The position numbers and the translations under genes were made by a program. Below the pieces are notes generated by a model, which was not told the origin of the DNA, did no database searches, and saw nothing but the letters and a program-made list of their open reading frames with translations. Positions 57,233 to 64,000 of a stretch of 64,000 nucleotides of DNA are shown one piece after another. Numbering within the stretch: position 1 is the stretch's first letter; each line of letters begins with the position of its first letter. Source of the stretch: Streptomyces sp. TSRI0281 (GTDB taxonomy: Bacteria; Actinomycetota; Actinomycetes; Streptomycetales; Streptomycetaceae); contig NZ_LWLE01000001.1 of the NCBI RefSeq assembly GCF_001905125.1, positions 834,880 through 898,879 on the forward strand. The letters run 5' to 3'.

Positions 57233-58084
57233 CTACCTCCCGCTGTCGAGTCGGTCGGCGGCCCAGACCCCGACGACGTTGAAGGACACCACGACCAGGG
57301 CGATGGCGACGCCGGGGACCATGGCCGGCAGCAGCGCGCCCTGGACGACGGCCGCCTGCCCCTCCTGCACCATCAGGCCCCAGTCGGAGCTGGGCGGCTG
57401 GGCGCCGAAGCCCAGGTAGGAGAGTGTGGCCAGGGACATCAGGGCCTCGCCGAACAGCACCACCAGATAGCCGGTGATCGACCGGCCGAGGTTGGGGACG
57501 AGATGGCGGGCGCAGATCCGGGCGCCGCCCATGCCCTGGACGCGGTAGGCGTCGATGTAGGGCTTGCGGCGTTCGGCGAGCGCCACGGAGCGGGTGTATT
57601 TGGCGACGGTCGGGGTGTAGGCGAGTCCGAGCGCGAGCACGGAGGTCGTCATTCCGGCGCCGAAGACCGCGATGATCAGCACGGTGAACAGCAGCCCGGG
57701 AAAGGCGTACATGACGTCGGTGAGCCGGGAGACCACGGTGTCCGCCCAGCCGCCGCGCCAGGCCGCGAGGGTGCCCAGGGCGACTCCCAGGACGGCGGCG
57801 ATGGCGAGCAGGAGCACCGGCGCGATCAGGCTGGTGCGGGCCCCGTACAGCACCCGCGAGAGCAGGTCCTGTCCGGAGGAGTCGGTGCCGAGGAGGTGGG
57901 CGCCGGTGGTGCCGTTGAGTGACGCGGAGAGGTCGATGGCGTCGGGGGCGTACGGGGCGAGCAGCGGGGCGAGGACCGCGGCGAGGACCACGAGGGCGAG
58001 CGCCGCGCCCGCGACGACGACGCCGGCCGGCCACCGGTCCCCGGTCCGCTTCGGGAGGAGAGGGGTGGAGAGGGTCGTGCTCAT
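57233..58084 (-). CDS. Dipeptide ABC transporter permease (DppC type)
   Basis: A 283-aa permease with about six helices. HLLGTDSSGQDLLSRVLYGARTSL is the DppC N-terminal signature, and the EAA loop is DAYRVQGMGGARICARHLVPNL. The ATG at 58084 overlaps the DppB stop (ATGA); the long in-frame extension upstream lies over dppB and is not coding. Confidence 0.94.
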   Translation of the reverse strand: MSTTLSTPLLPKRTGDRWPAGVVVAGAALALVVLAAVLAPLLAPYAPDAIDLSASLNGTTGAHLLGTDSSGQDLLSRVLYGARTSLIAPVLLLAIAAVLGVALGTLAAWRGGWADTVVSRLTDVMYAFPGLLFTVLIIAVFGAGMTTSVLALGLAYTPTVAKYTRSVALAERRKPYIDAYRVQGMGGARICARHLVPNLGRSITGYLVVLFGEALMSLATLSYLGFGAQPPSSDWGLMVQEGQAAVVQGALLPAMVPGVAIALVVVSFNVVGVWAADRLDSGR

Positions 58085-59028
58085 GCGGCGGCCTCCTTCA
58101 CCCGTGGGTCGAGCAGCGGGTGCACCAGGTCGACGAGGGTGGTGACGACGATGTAGCCGGTGACCATCAGCAGGAGGACGGCCTGCGCGACCGGGAAGTC
58201 GTGCGTGTTGATCGCGCCGACGAGCAGCGAGCCGATGCCGCTGATCCCGAACGCGGTCTCCACGACGACGGTGCCGGCCAGCATGCCCGCCATGACCAGG
58301 CCGCACATGGTGACGATCGGGCCCAGCGCGTTGCGCAGGACGTGGCGGAGCACGATCTCGCGCTCCGGTACGCCGGATGCGCGGGCGACCTCCACATGGT
58401 CGGCGGCGCCCGCGTCGGCCATGGCCTGCCGGGTCACCCGGCTGATCAGCGCGAGTGCGCCGAGCGCCAGCGCCAGGGCGGGCAGCGTCAGATGGTGCAG
58501 GGTTCCGGCGAACCCCTCGCCGCCGCCGGTCACCGGGAACCACCCCAGCTGGACGCCGAACAGCGCGACGAGCGCGATGGCCGAGACGAACGAGGGGACG
58601 GAGGCGGCCAGGGTCGTCCCGCCGACCACGGCCGAGTCGATCCAGGTGCCGCGGCGGACGGCGGCCAGGATGCCCGCGCCGACGCCGAGGACGACGAAGA
58701 GCACGGTCGCGTACGCCACCAGCGCGAGCGTCGTCGGGAAGCGGGCGGTGAGCAGATCGGCGACCTGGTCGCTGTATTTGAAGGAGCGGCCGAGGTCGAA
58801 CTGGAGGCAGTCGCCCAGCCAGCGCCCGTACTGCACGACGAGGGGCTCGTCGAGGTGGTACTGCGCCCGGACCAGTTCCAGCTTTTCCGGGGTGAGTTTG
58901 TCGCGGCCGCCGGCCAGGAAGACGGCGGGGTCGCCGGGTGCCGCGTAGACCGCGGCGAAGATGACGAACGAGGCGGCGAGGAGAGTGGCCAGCAGTCCGG
59001 CCAGCCGCCGGGATATCCGGGCGAGCAT
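58081..59028 (-). CDS. Dipeptide ABC transporter permease (DppB type)
   Basis: A 315-aa permease with six helices; the EAA loop is EVARASGVPEREIVLRHVLRNALGPIV. PGDPAVFLAGG after the first helix and GRSFKYSDQVADLL are family features. ATG start 7 bases after the substrate-binding-protein stop. Confidence 0.95.
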   Translation of the reverse strand: MLARISRRLAGLLATLLAASFVIFAAVYAAPGDPAVFLAGGRDKLTPEKLELVRAQYHLDEPLVVQYGRWLGDCLQFDLGRSFKYSDQVADLLTARFPTTLALVAYATVLFVVLGVGAGILAAVRRGTWIDSAVVGGTTLAASVPSFVSAIALVALFGVQLGWFPVTGGGEGFAGTLHHLTLPALALALGALALISRVTRQAMADAGAADHVEVARASGVPEREIVLRHVLRNALGPIVTMCGLVMAGMLAGTVVVETAFGISGIGSLLVGAINTHDFPVAQAVLLLMVTGYIVVTTLVDLVHPLLDPRVKEAAA

Positions 59029-59035
59029 CGCGGAA

Positions 59036-60694
59036 TCAGCCCTTCTTCGCGCCGAGTTCGGCGGCCCACGGATAGTAGAGGTAGGCCATGGAGGCGGGGG
59101 GTCCGGTCAGCTTCTCGTTCAGGACGAGGACGGACGGGACCTGGGCGACCGAGATCCAGACGGCGGCGTCGGTGAAGGTCTTCTGGACGTCGACCGTGAG
59201 TTTCGCGCGGGCGGCGTCGTCGAGGGTGCCGAGCGCCTGCTTCACCTTGGCGTCGTACGCCTTGTCCGTGAATCCGACCCAGTTGTTGGAGGAGTCGGAG
59301 AGCGCGTTGTCGTAGAAGCCCATCGGGTCGGCCTTGGAGATGTACCAGTCGCCGACCAGGACATCGATCTCGCCGCGGATCTCCGGGTCGCTGTAGAACT
59401 GCTCGAACTGCGCGGTCGGCACCGTCTTGATCTGCCCCTTGAGGCCGATGCGCTGGAGTGCGGCGCGCACGGCGTTGGCGACGACGGTGCGGCCCTGGCT
59501 GGCGTCCGTGCCGATCACGATCGGGGTGGCCGCGTCGGCTCCGGCGTCCTTCACCAGCTCCTTGGCGGCGGCGAGATCGTCGGTGGTGGGGGCCGCGGGG
59601 GCGTACGCGATGTTCTTCTGGGCGGCTTCGAAGACGGGCTTCTCGTAACCCCACGCGCCGGAGCCGACCGGGGTGCCCCACGGCTGGACCATGCCGCCGT
59701 AGCCGGAGGCGGCGATGCCCTTGCGGTCCAGCGCGAGCGAGAGCGCCCGGCGGACCCGGGGGTCCTTCAGCCCGCCGCGTTCGGTCGGGATGAGGACGAG
59801 GGAGGCGGTGGAGGGGCCGTAGTGCTGCTCGATGCCCTTCTTGCCGTTGAGCGCGGAGGCGGTGTTCGGCGACTCGGCGTACGCGCCGTCGGCGGCGCCG
59901 GTCGTCAGCGCGTTGACGAGGGCGCTGTCGGTGGCCCAGCGGAAGGTGACCTTCTTGGTCAGCGGCTTCTCGCCCCAGTACCCGTCGTAGCGCTCGATGG
60001 TGATCGAGTCGCCGGACTTCCAGCCGCCGAGCGCGTACGGCCCGGTGCAGGCGTCGGGCTGTCCCGGGGTGCCGAAGTCCTTGCCCGCCTTCTCGACCTG
60101 CTCCTTGTTCCAGACGATGCCCGCGTCACCGGCGAGCGCCTTGGAGAACAGGGCGTCCGGGGCCTTGAAGGTGATCGTGATCTGCCGGTCGCCGGTCTTC
60201 TTCATCGCGGCGATGTTGCCGAACTCGTCGCCCTGCTCCATGTCGGGGTCGGCGTGCCGCTGAAGGCTCCACAGCACGTCGTCGGCGGTCATCGGGGTGC
60301 CGTCGTGGAAGGTGACTCCGGAGCGCAGGGTGAGGACGAGGGTCCGGTCGTCGGGCGTCTCGGCCTTCTCCGCGAGGAAGGGCTTCGTCGACATGTCCGG
60401 CTGGAGCTGGTAGAGCCGCTCGCAGACGTTGGTCAGGACGACGCGGCCCGCGCTGGAGCCCTGGGTGTCCAGGTCGAGCGAGTCCGGTTCGTCCTCCAGC
60501 AGCCAGTCGGCGCCGGCGAGTTCGCCCTTGGCGGGGGCGGTGACCGGGGTGAGCGTCAGCTTGGCGGCGTCGGTGGCGGTGCCGCTGCCCGAGGTGTTCT
60601 GGGTGGCGCCGCTACAGCCCGCGGCCGCGACCATCGTCGCGACGACGAGGCCCGCGGCGAGTGCCGTCCTTCGTGAAGGGATGTGGGTCATCAC
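59036..60694 (-). CDS. Dipeptide/oligopeptide ABC transporter substrate-binding lipoprotein
   Basis: A 552-aa family-5 solute-binding protein. The lipobox AAAGC27 marks a lipoprotein anchored outside the membrane. Signature sequences VLTNVCERLYQLQPD, LRSGVTFHDGTPMTADDVLWSL and the C-terminal ISVAQVP are present. It lies directly downstream of the C45 enzyme gene (10 bases), so capture, transport and hydrolysis are linked. Ligand unknown; peptides or acylated amino compounds are likely. Confidence 0.93.
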   Translation of the reverse strand: MMTHIPSRRTALAAGLVVATMVAAAGCSGATQNTSGSGTATDAAKLTLTPVTAPAKGELAGADWLLEDEPDSLDLDTQGSSAGRVVLTNVCERLYQLQPDMSTKPFLAEKAETPDDRTLVLTLRSGVTFHDGTPMTADDVLWSLQRHADPDMEQGDEFGNIAAMKKTGDRQITITFKAPDALFSKALAGDAGIVWNKEQVEKAGKDFGTPGQPDACTGPYALGGWKSGDSITIERYDGYWGEKPLTKKVTFRWATDSALVNALTTGAADGAYAESPNTASALNGKKGIEQHYGPSTASLVLIPTERGGLKDPRVRRALSLALDRKGIAASGYGGMVQPWGTPVGSGAWGYEKPVFEAAQKNIAYAPAAPTTDDLAAAKELVKDAGADAATPIVIGTDASQGRTVVANAVRAALQRIGLKGQIKTVPTAQFEQFYSDPEIRGEIDVLVGDWYISKADPMGFYDNALSDSSNNWVGFTDKAYDAKVKQALGTLDDAARAKLTVDVQKTFTDAAVWISVAQVPSVLVLNEKLTGPPASMAYLYYPWAAELGAKKG

Positions 60695-60704
60695 TGCGTT
60701 CCTG

Positions 60705-61913
60705 TCAGTTCTGGCCGTACGGGCCGTCGTAGAGGTTCCAGGGGAGGTGCTGGTACTCGCGGTCGCAGGGGGTACCGGCGGTGACGTGGTAGTCGCCGGT
60801 GGTCAGGTCGGCCAGCGAGGAGACGAGGGTCGTCCAGTGCTTGACGACGGGCTGCCGGGGGTCCGGGTGGGTGCACAGGGACTCGGGGTGACCGAGGTGG
60901 TCCGACATCGCGCGGCGGATGATCCGCCGCGACTCGTCGGGCCCGGTGGAGCCGCGCAGCGCCTTGAGGCCCTGCTCGGCGCGCGGGACGCGGACCAGGG
61001 AGTCGGACGACATGGGGCGGTATCCGGCGGCGGCCAGCGGGGCGGGGATGCCGGCCTGGTAGTGGTTGCCGTGCACGAGCAGACCGTCGGTGGGATACAT
61101 CCAGCCGTGCCCGGCGGGGGTGGTCTCCAGGTCGATGGCGAAGCCTTCGCGGCAGGTGAGCAGGGCGTTGCTGGCGATGTGGGCGCGGGTGCGGCACAGC
61201 ACGTCGAGGGCGTCGGTGATGTTGCTCTGGTCCAGGACGCTGCGGCGTACGACGGTCTGGGGCAGCCCGATCGTGTCGTCGAAGCGGCCGCCGAGACCAT
61301 TGGCGTTGAAGGCGATCCCGGCGGAGTTGGCGCCCTGGCGGCCGATCTGTCCGGCCTCGACCTGCATGATCAGGGTCGGCCGCGGCGGCTGGACGATACG
61401 GATCATGACGACGGTGTCGGCGACTCCGGCCCGCCAGTCCCAGTTCTGTCCGGCGTAGACGTGTCCGTCGCCGCTGGCCTCGCCGTAGGCGGCGAAGGAG
61501 GTGCAGCCCTCGGCGGGTTCCTCGTCGGGCAGGCCGGCGGGCTCCTCGTCGGACGCCTGCCCGTCCGCCCGCATCCGCGCGAAGGACTTGTCGTAGATGA
61601 CCTCGCCACGGGCGTTCAGGGCGAGGACGTCCAGCAGGCCGACGCCCGCGCCGTCCGCGATGCCCCGCATCTCCTCGACGAGGTGGGGTGCGAAGTCGCG
61701 TACGGGGTCCAGCCAGCGGGCGGCGCGGGCGGCGACCCGGGACCAGGTCAGCCCGGCGGACTGGCCGAACGCCTCTTCGTAGTAGCCGAGGGCCGCGCGC
61801 AGTTGGGGCCGTACGGCTTCGCCGTACTGGCGGCCCCGGTCGAGCGGGCTGCCGGAGATCTCGATGACCGGGAGGACCCGGGCGGGGGCGGGTTCCGTGG
61901 GACGGGGTGCCAT
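60705..61913 (-). CDS. C45 family autoproteolytic acyltransferase/hydrolase
   Basis: A 402-aa N-terminal-nucleophile enzyme related to isopenicillin-N acyltransferase. EGCTSFAAYG places the self-cleavage and catalytic Cys at residue 137; GQNWDWRAG and the NANGLGGRF segment follow as in the family. The propeptide has an acidic SDEEPAGLPDEEPAE loop just before the cut. ATG at 61913 with GAGGAG 6 bases upstream. First gene of the transporter operon, divergent from rpiR. It probably hydrolyses an amide of the imported ligand. Confidence 0.9.
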   Translation of the reverse strand: MAPRPTEPAPARVLPVIEISGSPLDRGRQYGEAVRPQLRAALGYYEEAFGQSAGLTWSRVAARAARWLDPVRDFAPHLVEEMRGIADGAGVGLLDVLALNARGEVIYDKSFARMRADGQASDEEPAGLPDEEPAEGCTSFAAYGEASGDGHVYAGQNWDWRAGVADTVVMIRIVQPPRPTLIMQVEAGQIGRQGANSAGIAFNANGLGGRFDDTIGLPQTVVRRSVLDQSNITDALDVLCRTRAHIASNALLTCREGFAIDLETTPAGHGWMYPTDGLLVHGNHYQAGIPAPLAAAGYRPMSSDSLVRVPRAEQGLKALRGSTGPDESRRIIRRAMSDHLGHPESLCTHPDPRQPVVKHWTTLVSSLADLTTGDYHVTAGTPCDREYQHLPWNLYDGPYGQN

Positions 61914-61990
61914 TGTTCTCCTCGCGACGGAACGCTTCCGCGACCGGCACCGCAGGATCACCACGATCCTGTAACGTCGATTTCAGAAAG

Positions 61991-62006
61991 CGTTCCCTTT
62001 GGAACG
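61991..62006. promoter_or_regulatory. Candidate RpiR operator
   Basis: CGTTCC-CTTT-GGAACG is a perfect inverted repeat between the divergent C45 operon and the rpiR gene; GGAACGCTTCC at about 61928 is a related element. Confidence 0.55.
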
Positions 62007-62044
62007 TACTGCCCAGGACAGTAACGCCGGTCACACGGAAGTCA

Positions 62045-62944
62045 ATGCTTGTAATGGAAATTCCAGAGAACGAGACCGGAGTGACGCGTCTCCGTGCCGC
62101 GATTCGCGACCAATGGGAGGAACTGTCCGCTTCCGAGCGGGCGGTGGCGCAGTATCTGGTCAGCGCACCGGTGGAGCAACTGCTCTTCGCCAGCGCCCAG
62201 GAGCTCGGCGCCGCCAGCTCCACCAGCAACGCCACCGTCGTCCGCGCGCTCCAGCGCCTCGGTTACGCCGGTCTGCCCGCGCTCAAGCGGGAGCTGGCCA
62301 ACGACTTCACCTCGGCCGTCGCGCCCGAGGTGCGCCTCAAGCAGCGCATCGCGTACGTGGGCCAGGACCTGGACTCCATCTGGGCCGATGTCTTCGACGA
62401 GGCCCATGAGCGCATCGACCACGCCCGGCGCCTCACCGAACCGGAGGCCCTGAGGCGTTCGGTGGCCGCGCTCGCCGAGGCGCACGAGGTGTTCTGCTAC
62501 GGGATCGCCGCCTCCGAACCGGGCGCCCGTCACCTGGCGCTGGCGCTGGGCCGGATCGGCCGCCGGGCCCGCTTCGTCTCCGAGACGGGCTTCGCCCTCG
62601 CGGACCAGCTGCTGGCGCTCGGCCAGGGCGACGCCGTGGTGATCTTCCAGCCGGGCCGCCGGCTGGTGGAGCTGGCCGTCATGATGGACCGCGCCCGCGC
62701 GGTCGGCGCCAAGGTCGTCCTGGTGACGGACGAGCTGGGCGAGGCGTACGCGGACCGCGTCGAGGCCGTCCTGACCGCGCCGCACACCCCGACCGGGATC
62801 ACGGCGGAGTCGCTGACGGGGCTGCTGGTCGCCGACGCGCTGCTGCTGGCGCTGGCCACCCTGGACGAGACCCGGGCGGTGGAGTCCTCGCACCAGCTGA
62901 CGGCGCTGCGGGAGCAGTTGCTGGACCGGAAGCGGCGCGACTGA
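62045..62944 (+). CDS. RpiR/MurR-family transcriptional regulator
   Basis: A 299-aa regulator. Residues 12-80 form the HTH_6 DNA-binding domain (LSASERAVAQYLVSAPVEQLLFASAQELGAASSTSNATVVRALQRLGYAGLPALK style), and about 130-260 the SIS phosphosugar-binding domain (FCYGIAASEPGARHLALALGRIG). ATG 62045 or 62054 may start it. Divergent from the C45/transporter operon, so it likely controls it in response to a sugar-phosphate or amino-sugar signal. Confidence 0.92.
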   Translation: MLVMEIPENETGVTRLRAAIRDQWEELSASERAVAQYLVSAPVEQLLFASAQELGAASSTSNATVVRALQRLGYAGLPALKRELANDFTSAVAPEVRLKQRIAYVGQDLDSIWADVFDEAHERIDHARRLTEPEALRRSVAALAEAHEVFCYGIAASEPGARHLALALGRIGRRARFVSETGFALADQLLALGQGDAVVIFQPGRRLVELAVMMDRARAVGAKVVLVTDELGEAYADRVEAVLTAPHTPTGITAESLTGLLVADALLLALATLDETRAVESSHQLTALREQLLDRKRRD

Positions 62945-63020
62945 ACGCCTTCGCGGACGCCTGAACGCCTTCGCGATGCGGCGGCGCTCGCCCCCGCGGC
63001 GCGCCTGAACGCCCTCGCAG
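62941..63020 (+). repeat. 20-bp repeat across the rpiR stop codon
   Basis: CTGAACGCCTTCGCGGACGC at 62941-62960 repeats at 62961 (16 of 16 leading bases) and again, less exactly, at 63005. The first copy includes the TGA stop. Confidence 0.8.
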
Positions 63021-63077
63021 CGCGGCGCGGCGGCGCTTGACCTTGACACCGTGTGAAGCTGTGCAGTGGGAGCCATC

Positions 63078-63905
63078 ATGTTCACCATCGGAGACTTCGC
63101 CCGGTACGGGCGGGTGTCGGCCCGCATGTTGCGTCACTACGACGCCATCGGCCTGCTGCGCCCCGACCGCACCGACCCCGCCACCGGATACCGCTTCTAC
63201 GGCGCCGCCCAGCTCGCCCGCCTCAACCGCGTCATCGCACTCAAGGATCTCGGCTTCACGCTCCAGCAGGTGGGGGCCGTGCTCGACGAGCGGGTGGGGC
63301 CCGAGGAGTTGCGCGGGATGCTGCGGCTGCGGCGGGCGGAACTGGAGGCGGCCAGGTCGGCGGCCCAGGCGAGGCTGGCACAGGTCGAGGCGCGGCTCCG
63401 GTCGATCGAGAGCGAGGGGCACATGCCCACGGACGATGTCGTACTGAAGACCGTTCCCGCGGTACGGGTGGCGGAGCTGACCGGGACCGCGGCGAGTTAC
63501 GGGCCCGAGGACATCACCGAGGTGATCGTTCCGCTGTACGACCGGCTGTTCGGCCTGCTGGACACGGCGGGGCTCTCCCCGTCCGGTCCGGGCATCGCGT
63601 ACTACGAGGACGCCCCGTCCGGCGGCGGCGCGATCGCCGTGCACGCCGGGGTGACGGTCTCCGCCCCTGTGGGCCCGGTCGGGGCCACCGGGATCACGGT
63701 GGTGGAGCTGCCCGCGTTCGAGGCGGCGACGATCGTGCACCGGGGCCCGATGGACACCGTCCTGCCGACGGAACAGACGCTGGCCCGGTGGATCGACGCC
63801 GGTGGCTACCGGTCGGCGGGGTACGCCCGGGAGGTCAACCTGGAGTGCCCGGACGACCGGGAGAAGTGGGTGACGGAACTCCAGGAGCCGGTCACCGGGG
63901 CCTGA
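63078..63905 (+). CDS. MerR-family regulator with GyrI-like ligand domain
   Basis: A 275-aa MerR protein. The winged HTH is at 1-70 (MFTIGDFARYGRVSARMLRHYDAIGLLRP, then YRFYGAAQLARLNRVIALKDLGF). A coiled coil spans about 75-115, and residues 120-270 form a GyrI/effector-binding domain as in BmrR-type drug sensors. The ATG at 63078 has GGGAG 7 bases upstream; a GTG 12 bases earlier is less likely. It stands alone, so its target may be its own promoter or a distant efflux gene. Confidence 0.92.
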   Translation: MFTIGDFARYGRVSARMLRHYDAIGLLRPDRTDPATGYRFYGAAQLARLNRVIALKDLGFTLQQVGAVLDERVGPEELRGMLRLRRAELEAARSAAQARLAQVEARLRSIESEGHMPTDDVVLKTVPAVRVAELTGTAASYGPEDITEVIVPLYDRLFGLLDTAGLSPSGPGIAYYEDAPSGGGAIAVHAGVTVSAPVGPVGATGITVVELPAFEAATIVHRGPMDTVLPTEQTLARWIDAGGYRSAGYAREVNLECPDDREKWVTELQEPVTGA

Positions 63906-63910
63906 CACAC

Positions 63911-63951
63911 GGACCGGGAGTGAGGGGCCGCGTGCCCCTCACCCCCGGTCC
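63911..63951. terminator. Terminator between merR and a convergent gene
   Basis: GGACCGGG-A-GTGAGGGGC pairs with GCCCCTCAC-C-CCCGGTCC around loop CGCGT: 17 pairs with a single 1x1 internal mismatch, starting 6 bases after the merR stop. Confidence 0.85.
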
Positions 63952-63958
63952 GCCCGGT

Positions 63959-64000
63959 TCACTGCCCCGCCCACAGCCCCTCGTCCGTCAGCCCCAGCAG
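63959..64000 (-). CDS. C-terminal end of an unidentified protein (partial)
   Basis: On the minus strand the last 42 bases read as an open frame ending LLGLTDEGLWAGQ and a TGA at 63961-63959. Its stop lies just before the shared terminator, as expected for a convergent gene. Too short to identify. Confidence 0.4.
   Translation of the reverse strand: MLGLTDEGLWAGQ

Overview
The window is very GC-rich, with strong G/C bias at third codon positions, many GTG/TTG starts, GGAGG-type ribosome binding sites and many ATGA/GTGA gene overlaps. Together with a complete 14-gene nuo operon, futalosine-pathway menaquinone genes (mqnA, mqnC), DUF397/DUF5753 regulators and a HelD-family protein, this points to the chromosomal core of a Streptomyces or close relative. 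No phage genes, IS elements, tRNAs, rRNAs or CRISPR arrays were seen.

Layout. 1-11.3 kb: LolA-like lipoprotein-carrier homologue, long-chain polyprenyl diphosphate synthase, POT peptide transporter coupled to a CocE/S15 hydrolase, fumarylacetoacetase coupled to a GPP34 protein, Uma2 nuclease-fold protein, RecQ. 11.4-27.5 kb: nuoA-N on the minus strand, almost entirely translationally coupled, with a Rex-type operator about 85 bp upstream of nuoA. 27.5-34.4 kb: secreted NlpC/P60 hydrolase, DUF1349 protein, small secreted Cys4 protein, HelD/HelR-like RNA polymerase recycling factor, PGAP1-like lipase. 34.8-40.4 kb: an accessory-looking block made of an ATPase/XRE-DUF5753/DUF397 regulatory trio and a five-gene coupled operon (small Cys protein, HhH-GPD glycosylase, B12-binding radical SAM, thymidylate-kinase-like, NUDIX). 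40.7-45.3 kb: CPBP protease gene broken by a one-base frameshift, two lipoproteins, FAD oxidoreductase, chloramphenicol-type MFS pump. 45.7-54.7 kb: menaquinone-linked genes (geranylgeranyl-reductase-type MenJ, MenG, MqnC, MqnA) interspersed with a GNAT, a DUF3152 metalloprotease, an amidohydrolase-like protein and a Ser/Thr kinase. 54.9-64 kb: cold-shock protein with a structured leader, a five-gene dipeptide ABC transporter set plus C45 acyltransferase/peptidase, divergent RpiR regulator, MerR regulator.

How parts fit. The polyprenyl synthase, MqnA, MqnC, MenG and MenJ would make and modify menaquinone, the electron acceptor of the NADH dehydrogenase encoded by nuo. The Opp/Dpp genes, the C45 enzyme and RpiR look like one uptake-and-hydrolysis unit.

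Most novel signal. The 34.8-40.4 kb block carries a 17-bp motif (GGCRCAACNNWGGGACG) twice in tandem between the ATPase and XRE genes, and again as a convergent pair overlapping a predicted promoter just before the radical SAM/kinase/NUDIX/glycosylase operon. This physically links the regulatory trio to an operon of unknown, nucleotide-flavoured chemistry.
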